Positions 1 to 9,778 of a DNA stretch of 22,376 nt are shown here, piece by piece. The stretch comes from Discostella pseudostelligera. Taxonomy: Eukaryota > Bacillariophyta > Thalassiosirophyceae > Thalassiosirales > Thalassiosiraceae. Position 1 is the first letter of the stretch. Every line of letters starts with the position of its first letter. The notes beneath the pieces are model-generated. The model did not search any database. It was not told the origin of the DNA and worked only from the letters and a program-made list of their open reading frames with translations. The DNA is taken from contig JALLBK010000207.1 in the NCBI GenBank assembly GCA_036940085.1, positions 3,272-25,647 on the forward strand, written 5' to 3'. Both the position numbers and the translations under genes were made by a program.

Positions 1-1786
1 GGTTGAGGACCAAGAAGTGTACTCAAGTGCTGGAATAAATCACAAGGTGCTCATCTTGATCAAACCATCTTCCTGCACATGCGACTGCCCCAGTAGCATC
101 ACCTTCCTCCTCAGCCTCAGCATCCCACTCTCCTTGCACCTTCTGTCATGTTGCTTTGCTCATCATTTTTCTCCTTGGTCCTTGGCATGATGATCTTCAA
201 CTTCAACAATGCTTGGCATAACAAGATGCCATATGCCATTAACCTCCTGTTCTACCTGCTGCTCCTCCTCATCATCTCATTATCCTTAGTACTTTGCTGA
301 TTGGTGTGATGATGATAGTTGTGTGAGGCTGAGGCTCAGGAGCCAGATGAGGAGCCTGACAAGGTGGTGTTGATACTGAGGAGAAGGAGCAGTGATGGTT
401 ATTGATGATGTTCTTGTTCTTGCTGTTCTTGTTAAGAAGTATAGTGAAAACATGAGGAGATATGGAGTAGTAGTAGTTGGTGCAGTATGCTGATGCTGAT
501 GATTGTTTTTTGGGTTCTTGTTTTTGTCACTTCTCCTACATGATGCTGTGAGAGGATGCTAACATCAAAACTGATACTGCTGTGATCTGTGATATCAAGG
601 AGGGTGGTGATGCCGGTGGGAGGAGGATCAGGACAAAGGACAAGCAGCAGCAGGTGAATTGATGCTGAGGACAGAGTGGATGCTGGTACTGGTGCTGAGG
701 AGCAGCAGTAACAGCAGAAGGAGCAAAGGGAGCATCATAACAAATAATAATGATGATGATGATGATGAGGAGGAGGAGGAGGAGCAGGAGTTTTCATAGA
801 GGAGGACCAGTGATTGTGATCATTGTGCTGAGGACTGAGGATGAAGATGAAGGTGCTGATATGGCAATACTACCAATAATGTCCAGGAGGATACTGATAA
901 TCCATTCTGTTGATGGTTCCCTGGTGTTGTGAGCCCATGGTATCCCTTTTATCAACATTAGCTACAAATGGTGACCCTTCTTATGCAAATGTCATCTCAA
1001 GCTGTAGTAGTAGCTGCTGTAGCTCCTCACATCACCATCCTGATCCTGTACCACATCTTCTCCTCCTGCTGCTGCTCATCATTCTTTTCCTATATCCCAT
1101 TCATATTCTTAGTAAGCAACCCCAATCTCCTGCCCTTTACTCATAATATCATGATCCTCTACAGTATCCTGAATTTCATCCTCACTCCTGCTCCTGCCAT
1201 CTTCATTCTCCTGTCAAGAGACTTTGGGTAAAAGACAAAGACCAAAGATGCTGCAATCATAACTGAGGTTGCAAATTTATGAGACTAAACTAGTTATTTG
1301 TGACCTGAGAAGCATCTTTGCAACTCTGCCATTGTACGGGCATTGTCTCAACACTTTAGCATTGTTGGGCTTGCATCCTAGTGAGTAGCGAGCTTGAGCT
1401 GTTGAGCCCAGTTCGATCCATCATTGCATGGGCAAAGAAGGTTGGGCTCATGGAAATGGTGAGAGTCCTTCTTCCTATTCTTGGGATCCCCAAGTATTTC
1501 AGCAATTCCCTTATCCTTGGCATCCACCACTACACATCACACCTTTTCCTACTCCTAGTCAGCACTGGTGGTAGTGGTAATTTTGTGATTGTGATCAAGA
1601 ACCACACCCATCACACATACATATTCTCAGTGCAATTGGGTCACTGGCACCCATCCTCACTAAGTGAAATTGGGTGGTCAACTATCCATGCTCAGTTCTC
1701 AGGCAATGTATCGTAATTGGTAATAGGGTAGTAGGAGTAGTCAACATCAGCAGTGAACAGAGATCATTCAATACACAGGAGGCAGG
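1..1786. other. CpG-depleted low-complexity intergenic block
   Basis: I see no convincing gene in this stretch: open frames are short, repetitive and unlike any family I know. Base composition swings between C/T-rich blocks (about 60-290 and 960-1230) and G/A-rich blocks (about 300-830), with many TGATGATG, CTCCTC and GAGGAG runs. I count only six CpG dinucleotides (near 82, 614, 1338, 1389, 1414 and 1712), whereas the 300 bases just after 1800 hold about 25. TpG and CpA are abundant. This fits old, methylated and deaminated repeat DNA, but no transposon ends or domains can be identified, so the origin is inferred only. Confidence 0.6.
751..784. repeat. TGA/GAG trinucleotide microsatellite
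   Basis: A run of about six TGA/GAT units passes directly into about five GAG units. It lies inside the CpG-poor block and is the purest simple repeat there. It may be a relic of a CGA-type run after C-to-T decay, which is inference. Confidence 0.7.
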
Positions 1787-1993
1787 ATGGAGCAGGAGGG
1801 TGGTTGTCGACGGACCACAGGCAGAGATATGAGATTTGTGACCTGTCTACTGTCGACGGACAAGCCTGATACCATACCTCGACCACCTTGTCACTTCGCC
1901 CTTCGCCATCGCCAACGCCAACGACGGACAAGCGAATGCGACCGCGAATCCAAAATCCAAAGCCAACAGCAACAGCCAGCAGCACCGTCGACC

Positions 1994-4273
1994 ATGAATG
2001 CCGCCGCCGCCCCTACCGCCTCTACTACTACGCCCCTACGACGAGTAGGCTCGTCTCCCAGCACCAATGCATCCTCCAAAACTTATCTCCTCTTCTTATC
2101 AACCTGCATCTTTGCTACAATGACGACGAACTTTATACATCATCATTTGGCCGATCCACACAATATTCACAAGCGCGCGAATCTGAAATTTCACAATCAA
2201 TTGAGAATGAGTATGACATCATCTGACAATAACACCAGGATCAAGAAACGGTTGGGAGGAGGTGGAGGGCAACAATTAGAAAAAGAGGCGGAAGAAGTAG
2301 AAAAACAAGCAGTAGCTGAAGATGCAATTGCAGCGATAGTGGCGGTGGCGACGATTTCATCACCTCACAATAATATTCTGGGTAGCCCAACAGATCATTC
2401 ACCAGTAGAGGAAAAGGAGGAGGAGGAGATTCAGCAACAATCACAACCAACATCACCAGAACTGCAACACCAGCAACCACCACCACAACAACAGCAATCA
2501 CAGAAGCAGCAACCGCCGCCATTGCATGATTTATCGGGATTGAATTGTCATGATCACAATGGTCCCTCGAACGACCTTGCTGCCGAAATGGTCTATTGGC
2601 AAGATATTCCCAGTGATTCTACATTTAAATCACCTATTGGGAATGAGGTGGGACATCGAAAATATTTGACATTTGAACCCGATGGTACGTTGGTGTGTCG
2701 AGGGGAGAGGGGATATTACATGACTTTTCTTCTCATCAACTATCCAAACGACGACAGTTCACCTGACAAACATCTTGCATCTTGCTTGTTACCATTTTCA
2801 TCTAACTCTCTTTGCTCTTCGCATTAGGTGGTGGCTTCAACAATGCCCGCATGAACATGGAAACTATTGTCGTCATGGCCCACGCCATGGGTCGAACATT
2901 AGTCTTACCACCCTCCCAAAGTGTCTACCTACTTCAGAAAGACAAGAAGAAACAACGCGTGCACTTCTCCTTTGCTGATTTTTATCATATGGAGCAAATT
3001 GGATATGAACATGCCGGACTTGATATTATTAGTACCGAAGAATTTTTATTGACTGAAGCCATGACGGGACATTTGCGAAACAAAACGACGGGTGAGGTGG
3101 CATTTCCACCGGACAATCGTACCAATTGGGATGGTGTGGAAGATATGTTCCCATTGAAAGAGTATTTGCGGAATACTACCTTAACTCCACTAGATTGGGA
3201 TCCATCCGTATGTTTGGCTGCCTTCCCCTCCGACGCGGGACCACAGCATTTTGAGGAATTGAATGATATGTTCAATGAGGCATATAGTACGAAGCGATCG
3301 AGGAATGAATATATGGATAATCCAGTGGCAGTGGATGCATCCCCGGTCGATCGACTTCGGGAGGTAGTGTCTGGTTTGAATATTGGTCGATTGTGTATCT
3401 ATGATCAGAAGATGCAAGCGGCTCCGTTGGTGCATTTTATGTGTTATCATAAGATGAGAGTGCGGATGCTCACGCACTTTTATGCATTTTTGTTCTTTGA
3501 GGTACGTCCACAATATCGCTTCGTCCATTTCTTGGCAACCGAATCCAATCAATGAATCTCAATACATGCCTCTTTTGTTCGAAATACAGGATTGGCGACA
3601 TGACTTATGGTCCAAACGATTCGTCCGTGATCATCTGCGCTACGCCGATGAAATTCAATGTGCCGCAGCACGTGTCGTAGCCGCACTTCGTGAACGATCC
3701 CGCAGTCGAGGCAATATCAATGGAATATATGATTCCTTCCATATTCGACGGGGTGACTTTCAATACAAAGACATGTTAGTGGATGCCAATGCAATATATA
3801 ACAATGCCAAGGAGGAAATTCCAGACAATTCGACAGTGTTTGTTGCCACGGATCATATGGGGAAACCATTCTTCCAACCCCTGGCCGATCGATATGATTT
3901 GGTATTTCTTAAAGATTTTGAGAAGGAATTAGAGGGAGTGAATACCAACTTATACGGTATGATTGATCAACTCGTTGCGTCACGTGGACGAGTATTCTTC
4001 GGATGTATGCATTCTACCTTCACTGGATTTATTTTTCGTATGCGGGGCTACCATGCCCAAAGAGACAAGGCACTTGGCTGGGAACGGGGGGCATTGCTCA
4101 ATTCCTTTTATTACACGTCGGCTGGTGACAAGCGAAAGTATGAGCAGTACACTCCCATGCATCCACCCACCTATTCGAGAGAATTCCCGACAAGTTGGAG
4201 AGATATTGATAGAGGCATTGAAGAGTTGTTGTCTTCTACTCATAATGAAGAAGCAGTAGCAGTTGTCGAGTAA
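1994..4273 (+). CDS. O-fucosyltransferase family protein (type II membrane)
   Basis: Proposed exons are 1994-2684, 2828-3501 and 3590-4273, giving 682 aa. Both introns start GTACGT and end TAG or CAG, and the phases match. Splicing restores TFEPDG-GGFNNARMNMET (residues about 225-242), the conserved start of the GDP-fucose O-fucosyltransferase-like domain. HIRRGDF at about 506-512 is the conserved basic loop of this family, followed by FVATD and FFGCMHSTFTG. Residues 31-48 (YLLFLSTCIF...) form a probable signal anchor, so the enzyme should face the Golgi lumen. A Gln/Pro/Glu-rich stem (about 90-190) separates anchor and domain. An in-frame ATG at 1787 would add 69 basic residues. I prefer 1994 because the anchor then lies close to the N-terminus and the ATG has A at -3. 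The acceptor protein is unknown. The gene converges on the SNARE gene with a 135-nt gap. Confidence 0.85.
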
Positions 4274-4408
4274 AAAGTGAGATTCATAATTAAGGAATTT
4301 TAGCTACGTGGTACCCCACTCGTCAGATTTAGGTATGCATTGTTGCCTTTTAATGTCGGAAACAACATCTTCAATCGGAAGAGAAGGGTTCACATGTGTG
4401 TGTATATT

Positions 4409-5125
4409 TCATCTCGGATTGCAGCATTCGCCATGGACATAATCCACACTCCCCGATCCTCCACATACCGAAATCAATCTCGTTATTTCTGATGCCTTTT
4501 TGGATAAATACGCAAATAGAAAGAATGGGTCTTTTTTATCCGGCCCTGCATCATCCTCGTTACCAGCATCATCACCACCACCATTACCCTTTTTCTGTTT
4601 CCGTCGATCATACTTCTTATTCGCCTTCTCTAACTGTTCCAATCCCCGTCGTGTCGAATCCTCCGCTCTCTCAAATTGATTTTCTAATGTATCAATTTGT
4701 TCTTGTTGTTGACCCACAATCTCTCCCAGATCTTTGTATATTGCATCGACTACATGCATTTTGTGATGTATGTCGAGTAGTTCTTTTTCGCGTTGTTGCA
4801 TTGTGCGGAGAGCGTATTCTTCTTCGCGTTGTTGGATTAGTAGACTTTGCCTTCCGCCTCCACTGCCACCACCATGACCGTCAGTACCATCATCATCATT
4901 AGTAGATGAGCCATGATAGTAGTAATTGTCATACGAGATTAAATCCGATCGCGATCGTGATAATGGTATACCATCTAGGCGTTGGTGTTGATGATGATGC
5001 GGATGGGAGATGGAAGTAGTGCTGCTGCCGGTAAGAGTGTTGCTTGTCGTTCTTCGGAGTGGACCCTTTCTCAATGGTGCGCCTTGTTGATGTGATTGTC
5101 GCGGTGTAAAATCACGAAATGACAT
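4409..5125 (-). CDS. Syntaxin-like Q-SNARE protein without evident TM anchor
   Basis: A 238-aa single-exon reading frame. Residues about 110-172 form a SNARE coiled coil (VDAIYKDLGEIVGQQ followed by EQIDTLE). Aligned by eye with syntaxins, Q140 takes the central zero-layer position, which points to a Qa-type membrane-fusion SNARE. The N-terminus is short and low-complexity (His-, Ser- and Gly-rich) with no room for an Habc domain. The expected C-terminal hydrophobic anchor is missing: after a Lys/Gly/Asp linker the protein ends with a short FFLFAYL stretch and a terminal CCNPR. A GTATGT donor just after LIS (residue about 219) could start an intron, but I found no hydrophobic exon beyond it. 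Attachment may be through lipidated cysteines, or the model may be incomplete. The start ATG at 5125 is the only good candidate. Confidence 0.72.
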   Translation of the reverse strand: MSFRDFTPRQSHQQGAPLRKGPLRRTTSNTLTGSSTTSISHPHHHQHQRLDGIPLSRSRSDLISYDNYYYHGSSTNDDDGTDGHGGGSGGGRQSLLIQQREEEYALRTMQQREKELLDIHHKMHVVDAIYKDLGEIVGQQQEQIDTLENQFERAEDSTRRGLEQLEKANKKYDRRKQKKGNGGGDDAGNEDDAGPDKKDPFFLFAYLSKKASEITRLISVCGGSGSVDYVHGECCNPR

Positions 5126-5312
5126 GGTCTAAAACATTGACGACAACTTGCACAATCTATAGAATTGAATAATAAAGCGGTTGCTGGTGGACAATGACGA
5201 TGCCGAACGATGTAGTGTGTGTGGTAGTAGGGAGCATTGGCATTGGTCCACCATCGTCATCGTCGACATGTGTCATGTTGTGAGCTGTGCGCGTTGGGTT
5301 TCTCACAAGGAA

Positions 5313-5335
5313 CGGGAAATAAATACAGTTTCCCG
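5313..5335. promoter_or_regulatory. CGGGAAA/TTTCCCG inverted repeat
   Basis: CGGGAAA at 5313-5319 and its reverse complement TTTCCCG at 5329-5335 flank a 9-nt spacer in the divergent promoter region. Each arm resembles half of an E2F-type TTTCCCGC site. It could be a binding site for a dimeric regulator, but nothing else supports function. Confidence 0.3.
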
Positions 5336-5388
5336 GGAATTTTACTTTATTGAATCAAAGAAATGGCGGGAGCTCCATAGTCGTTGTT

Positions 5389-5490
5389 AAGTATCTTTTC
5401 AATTTCAAAATTTCATTTCAAACTATTGTTAAGTATCTTTTTTAATTTTCAATTTAATTTCAAAATTTTCCTAAGTATCTTTTGAATTTT
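5389..5490. repeat. 42-nt AT-rich tandem repeat, about 2.4 copies
   Basis: AAGTATCTTTT occurs at 5389, 5431 and 5473, spaced exactly 42 nt apart. The first two units continue with related AATTTCAAAATTT-like sequence and the third breaks off after about 18 nt. The array lies about 200-300 nt upstream of the PDZ-PX-VPS9 start codon. Confidence 0.75.
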
Positions 5491-5691
5491 GATATCGGCC
5501 GCACACAAGTTCGAGTTCGTGGAGGCGGAATCCAAAGTCAAAGTGGACCATGGCCATGGACGCCGCTGCCACAGTATGCCATCCCTCCCCCCTCATAGAC
5601 GCGCCCATGGAGCACTACATCAAGTCGAGGCGACACCATAAGAGAAATTACCTACAATCGTTCACAGTTTTTCAAACTCACTGCGGCCATC

Positions 5692-8600
5692 ATGCTAGAC
5701 AAACCGCAACAGAACGGACATCATGTTGTTCGAAGTCGGAGTGGCGGCGTCGGCAACGACGACGCGGGGGATGATCATCAACGCCTTGCCGATAATACCA
5801 ACAACGGCAGCAGCAGTGGAGGAACCTCAATTTTATCCGACCATGATGTGCTGCGAGATGTTTTCACGATGGCACGGAGTAGTAATGGTATCGGCAAAAT
5901 ATCTAGCCAGAATCACAATGACGATGAAGGGAATGATAATGATACAGCCGAGACATTATCAAATATCATTAGACCATTGCATTTGGAGGATATTAATAGC
6001 GGAACCATCGCCCGACTGGACGATGGTGGTATTGGAACAACGACATCTCAGCAACAACTACTTCTACCACAACCACCGCTCACTTCTCGTTTGGGCAAAC
6101 GAATTATGCAACAATATCAAGATCAGCAACAGATCATACAATCGAATACTACTATATCAGACGATCCGTACCATTCCTTTCAAACTCAGCAAAATCAGGG
6201 GGGAAACCATCCAGTTTCTGCATCGGCATCGCTACAACTACAACGACCCTATTCCGACTTTCTACGTCTACCCCCTCCTCCATCCATGAATCAAATGCAT
6301 TACCTTACCCATCTTCCACCTACTCCTTCACAATTAAATGAAAGTACAACCGATAATATTCAAGAGCTAGAACGGCAGCTACTACAGTATCATTTAGATC
6401 ATGAAGCATTACAACCCCATCACCAGCAGCAGCAATCATCAACATCGCACAACCACCACCTCTCAGTATCAGTACTCACCTCCAATTGCTTCACTCGGGT
6501 AATTGAACGAGATGCAACTTTAGGATTAGGAATGTCCTTGCGTGAATATGATGGATGTATATATGTACAAGCATTGATGCAACGAGATGGAACCTGGTTC
6601 AAAGAGAATGGCAGTGTTGGTGTTGGTAGTGCCACCGCTGGGAAGGAGGCTGGACCAGGAGCAAGGGTGGGGATACTACCCGGGGATCGTTTAATAGGAT
6701 TGAATGGACGTCCATTCCTACAGGGAAGGTTGGCAAGTGATTACAGAGATACAATTGGTAATGGAGGGAGTTATTTTTCAACGCACAAAAATCCATCTTC
6801 GGAGGAAGTCATGACGAGCGTGCGTGATGCAATCTCCAATGCAACAAGTCCGATGGTTCTGCACATTCAGAGACTCCCTGATCGAGAGAAGATGGTGGCT
6901 TTGCTTCAGAGATTACAAAACGAATCGAGAAATAGCAATGTGGATAAGCCTGTATCGAAGGGATCGTCTCATTTACGCTCGAATGGCACAAAGGCACTTC
7001 CCAGTCCAGCGAGAACAACCACATCCAAGCGGCCACGAGGCCCAATCATTCATAAATTCGCAATTGCATTATCCAACCGCAGCATAATACAAAAAGGAAA
7101 AGAAGAGCAAACAGTCACAATGCAACTGAGACTCCTAACCGATCGCACTCGACAATGGGAATCCAAACTGTCCTTTCGACTTCGCGCTCATGATTTCACC
7201 CTCCGTCCACAACTTGATGCTCGAGATGTCGAACAATCGTACTATGCATCCTTCATATCTGATGAGGGGGAATGCCCGCCTTTCTTCGATTATAAATTCA
7301 GCAAGAGCATCCGATCGTATGCTCCATCGACACCCATGATACAGGACTGGAGATTATCCCATCCTAATGGTCATGAGCATTCGCCGATACCTCGCGTGAG
7401 TAAGAAGGTATCAAAGGAAGCAGCAATCATGGCAGATTTGTATGCTGGATTAGACAAGGATGATGCCGAGATACAAGATTTTTTATTAGGTGGCAAGAGC
7501 AGTGCTTCGATTGGCGAGGGGGCCGCGTATCCTACTGCCAATACATTTACAGGGCCTGACGCAGCGGATATATTTATCCCACTTGTAGGTGTTCGAAAGG
7601 CAATGTGTGTACGTATCCTTAATAGCTTTTTAGACAATCGAAATCAGACGGCATTCACGATTTGGTGCTACGATGTGGAGAGCGGTCGGGAGTGGTATGC
7701 ACCAGTCCGGTACTACAATGACTTTAAGGACCTGCGGTTGGCACTACTGCGGTTGGATAAGACTATTGCCGATATTCCATTTCCATCGTTGGGGTGGGGC
7801 TTGTCGTTTTCGATAGAGACTGGTGAATCTGCCAAATCGAAAGAATTGCGACGCAATCAACTAGAGATATTCTTGAGGCAAGTATTCGCGCATGTGTATC
7901 GAGGTCGACTGCACCCGTATATCGCCGAGGTGGCAGTCCACCTACAAACATTTGTCGGATGCGATACAGTCCTCGGTGAGGGAGGTGATCGTTCTGGCTT
8001 GTCCCTATCGAAGCAAGTGGCCATCTCTGAATCGACGTACGGCAAGAGAATGCCGGATGCTAAATCAGAACCAGACGCCAATGCTCGGAGGCACTTGAAG
8101 CGCTCGATTATGCGATATGTGTATCGGTTGTTCTTGCTACCAGCAATCGAGAAGTTAATCTCGAACTTTATTAATGCTACCAGGGAAATCGTAATGTCAG
8201 ATGCATCATCAAATCAACAGTTCTCCGTTGGCAAGAGTGAAGCGAGAGCATCCATTGTGAAAATACGTGACTTCATTGATAAGTTGCAGGAGCTCATTCT
8301 GGATGGTTGCCACGACGACTTCATATCTATCGCCCAGCGACGTGACTTTGCTGCACTTGTGGACGACGATGACAATTTAAACCGCGACGATTTGTTCCGA
8401 GAGGCAGTTCGTGAACAAGTTGAGCTTGAGGTCTACGTTCCACTGAGGAGTACCATATCCAAGTATCTGGTGTATGCTTGGTTTAATGAAGATATGGAAA
8501 TGAAACACAAAATGAAGGTGAATATCTTTCTTCTTACTACCATTTGCCTATTATCGATACTCGGTTATCCTCACGTGATTTTTGCATAGGCATTGATTGA

Positions 8601-9246
8601 CAAGCCACAGTCGTACTTCAGAATCTCGAAAGAGCACAGAAGCCGTTCAGATTGGAAGTCGGTTTCAAGAATCTTAACGGAAGGAGTGTGAGTGAATTCA
8701 CCACCTATTGCTTTACCTTTTTGCTCTTATCGGACACTCATGCATTGACCTATCCTCATTTAACGTGCGCTACTTGCGACGAATCCAGCGGACGGAGCAC
8801 GTTGCCTTGTGTAAAGCTTCGTGCTGTTGTGGATGCGGCGAAAGAGATCAGTCAGTTAGATGCCGAAGAGCGAAGTGTATTCCCCGATGCAACATTTTTC
8901 GATGCAACCGTTGTGACCAAAGTGAAAGCACTCGGGGCAGATGACTTCCTACCAATCTTCATCTACTGCTTTGTTCAGGCGAAAATCGAACGCCCCTCGG
9001 CACTTTGTGAGCTGAAAGATCGTTTCATTCTCTGCAGTGCTCACACTTGTTGATATTCTCACTGCAAATATTCTACTTTCTGCTGCTTGATCAGGCGAAT
9101 TGCTTTCAATACTGTGTGATCCTGCAAAAATGAATGGCGAAGTAGGGTATTACCTAGCGACTTTCCATGCTGCACTCACACACATCCACGAACTTGACTT
9201 GACCGAAGCAAACAATGATCTTTCTATCATTTTTGACACTGAATAG
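5692..9246 (+). CDS. PDZ-PX-VPS9 domain protein, putative Rab5-type GEF
   Basis: Exons 5692-8517, 8590-8687, 8789-9006 and 9095-9246 join in phase to give 1097 aa; introns are 72, 101 and 88 nt. Residues 1-260 are low-complexity (Asn/Gln/Ser). Residues about 266-402 look like a PDZ domain (LGLGMSL loop, then GILPGDRLIGLNG). Residues about 627-756 look like a PX phosphoinositide-binding domain (RYYNDFKDLRLAL, then IPFPS). The C-terminus, from about 943, is a VPS9 domain. Splicing rebuilds GADDFLPIFIY (about 1024-1034), RPSALC-ELLSILCDP and NGEVGYYLATFHAA. The Asp and Tyr that catalyse exchange in Rabex-5/Vps9 therefore appear to be present. VPS9 proteins activate Rab5/Rab21-class GTPases on endosomes, and the PX domain would supply membrane targeting. 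A helical segment (about 800-830) precedes VPS9. The exact Rab target is unknown. Confidence 0.85.
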
Positions 9247-9778
9247 CTCGAAAGGGTGAGAGGCCTTGCATCAACATGTTCGATGCACATTGCACATGCA
9301 TAATTCATAAATCTATTACACACTTCTTCCGATTTCCAATTCACTCTGACTTTGGTGGATGTCTACGAAGCAAGAAGGAGCCCATCACCAACCGAAAATC
9401 TATTCTAAAAAAGGGCGATGGCATTGTTTGGTGTCCTTTCATTCAGACATGACAAGAAAGATGTTGGTACTCCTAGTAGTTGAGCAGGCTCGCCTAATTT
9501 CCCAAAGCAGATAAATTCCTTCGAGTTCCTTTCTTTGAAGGCCTCTATCTATTTGCCAGCTGCAAGGGGTACTTATTCCGCCACAGGAGAAACATCCCCC
9601 ACGATGCACCATCCACAACACAACAACAACAACAACAGCGTCGCTCCGAAACCAAAAATTTGGGAAGAGCAGCCCCTCGACGGGTCCACATACGTAGGAA
9701 TTCAATAAACTGCCACCGAGGAAAGAAGAGTCACACAAACACCCCCAAATCCAAATCAAACCTTCTTTCGCATCAACC
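9247..9778. other. Intergenic region with CAA repeat
   Basis: This is the 3' flank of the VPS9 gene and the 5' flank of the next gene on the same strand. No RNA gene or recognisable coding segment is seen. A (CAA)5 run lies at 9621-9635. An antisense frame of about 113 codons (9439-9780) is probably chance: it includes a Val run that is the reverse of the CAA repeat. Confidence 0.55.

Larger units (their letters stand above)
5126..5691. other. Divergent intergenic region, SNARE gene / PDZ-PX-VPS9 gene
   Basis: No coding sequence recognised. It lies between two divergently transcribed genes, so both promoters are probably here. Visible structure is a 7-nt inverted repeat (CGGGAAA / TTTCCCG) at 5313-5335 and an AT-rich 42-nt tandem repeat from 5389. 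No TATA box can be assigned with confidence. Confidence 0.6.

Noticed and set aside
1381..1440. GTTCGATCC resembling a tRNA T-arm (B box)
   Set aside because: No matching T stem, acceptor stem or A box can be folded around it.
1381..1716. 111-codon plus-strand frame in the CpG-poor block
   Set aside because: Begins at a non-ATG codon (GTG), has no domain or splice context, and sits in DNA that looks decayed.
1787..1993. In-frame upstream ATG extending the fucosyltransferase by 69 residues
   Set aside because: It would bury the signal anchor at about residue 100. The ATG at 1994 gives a normal type II topology. Not excluded.
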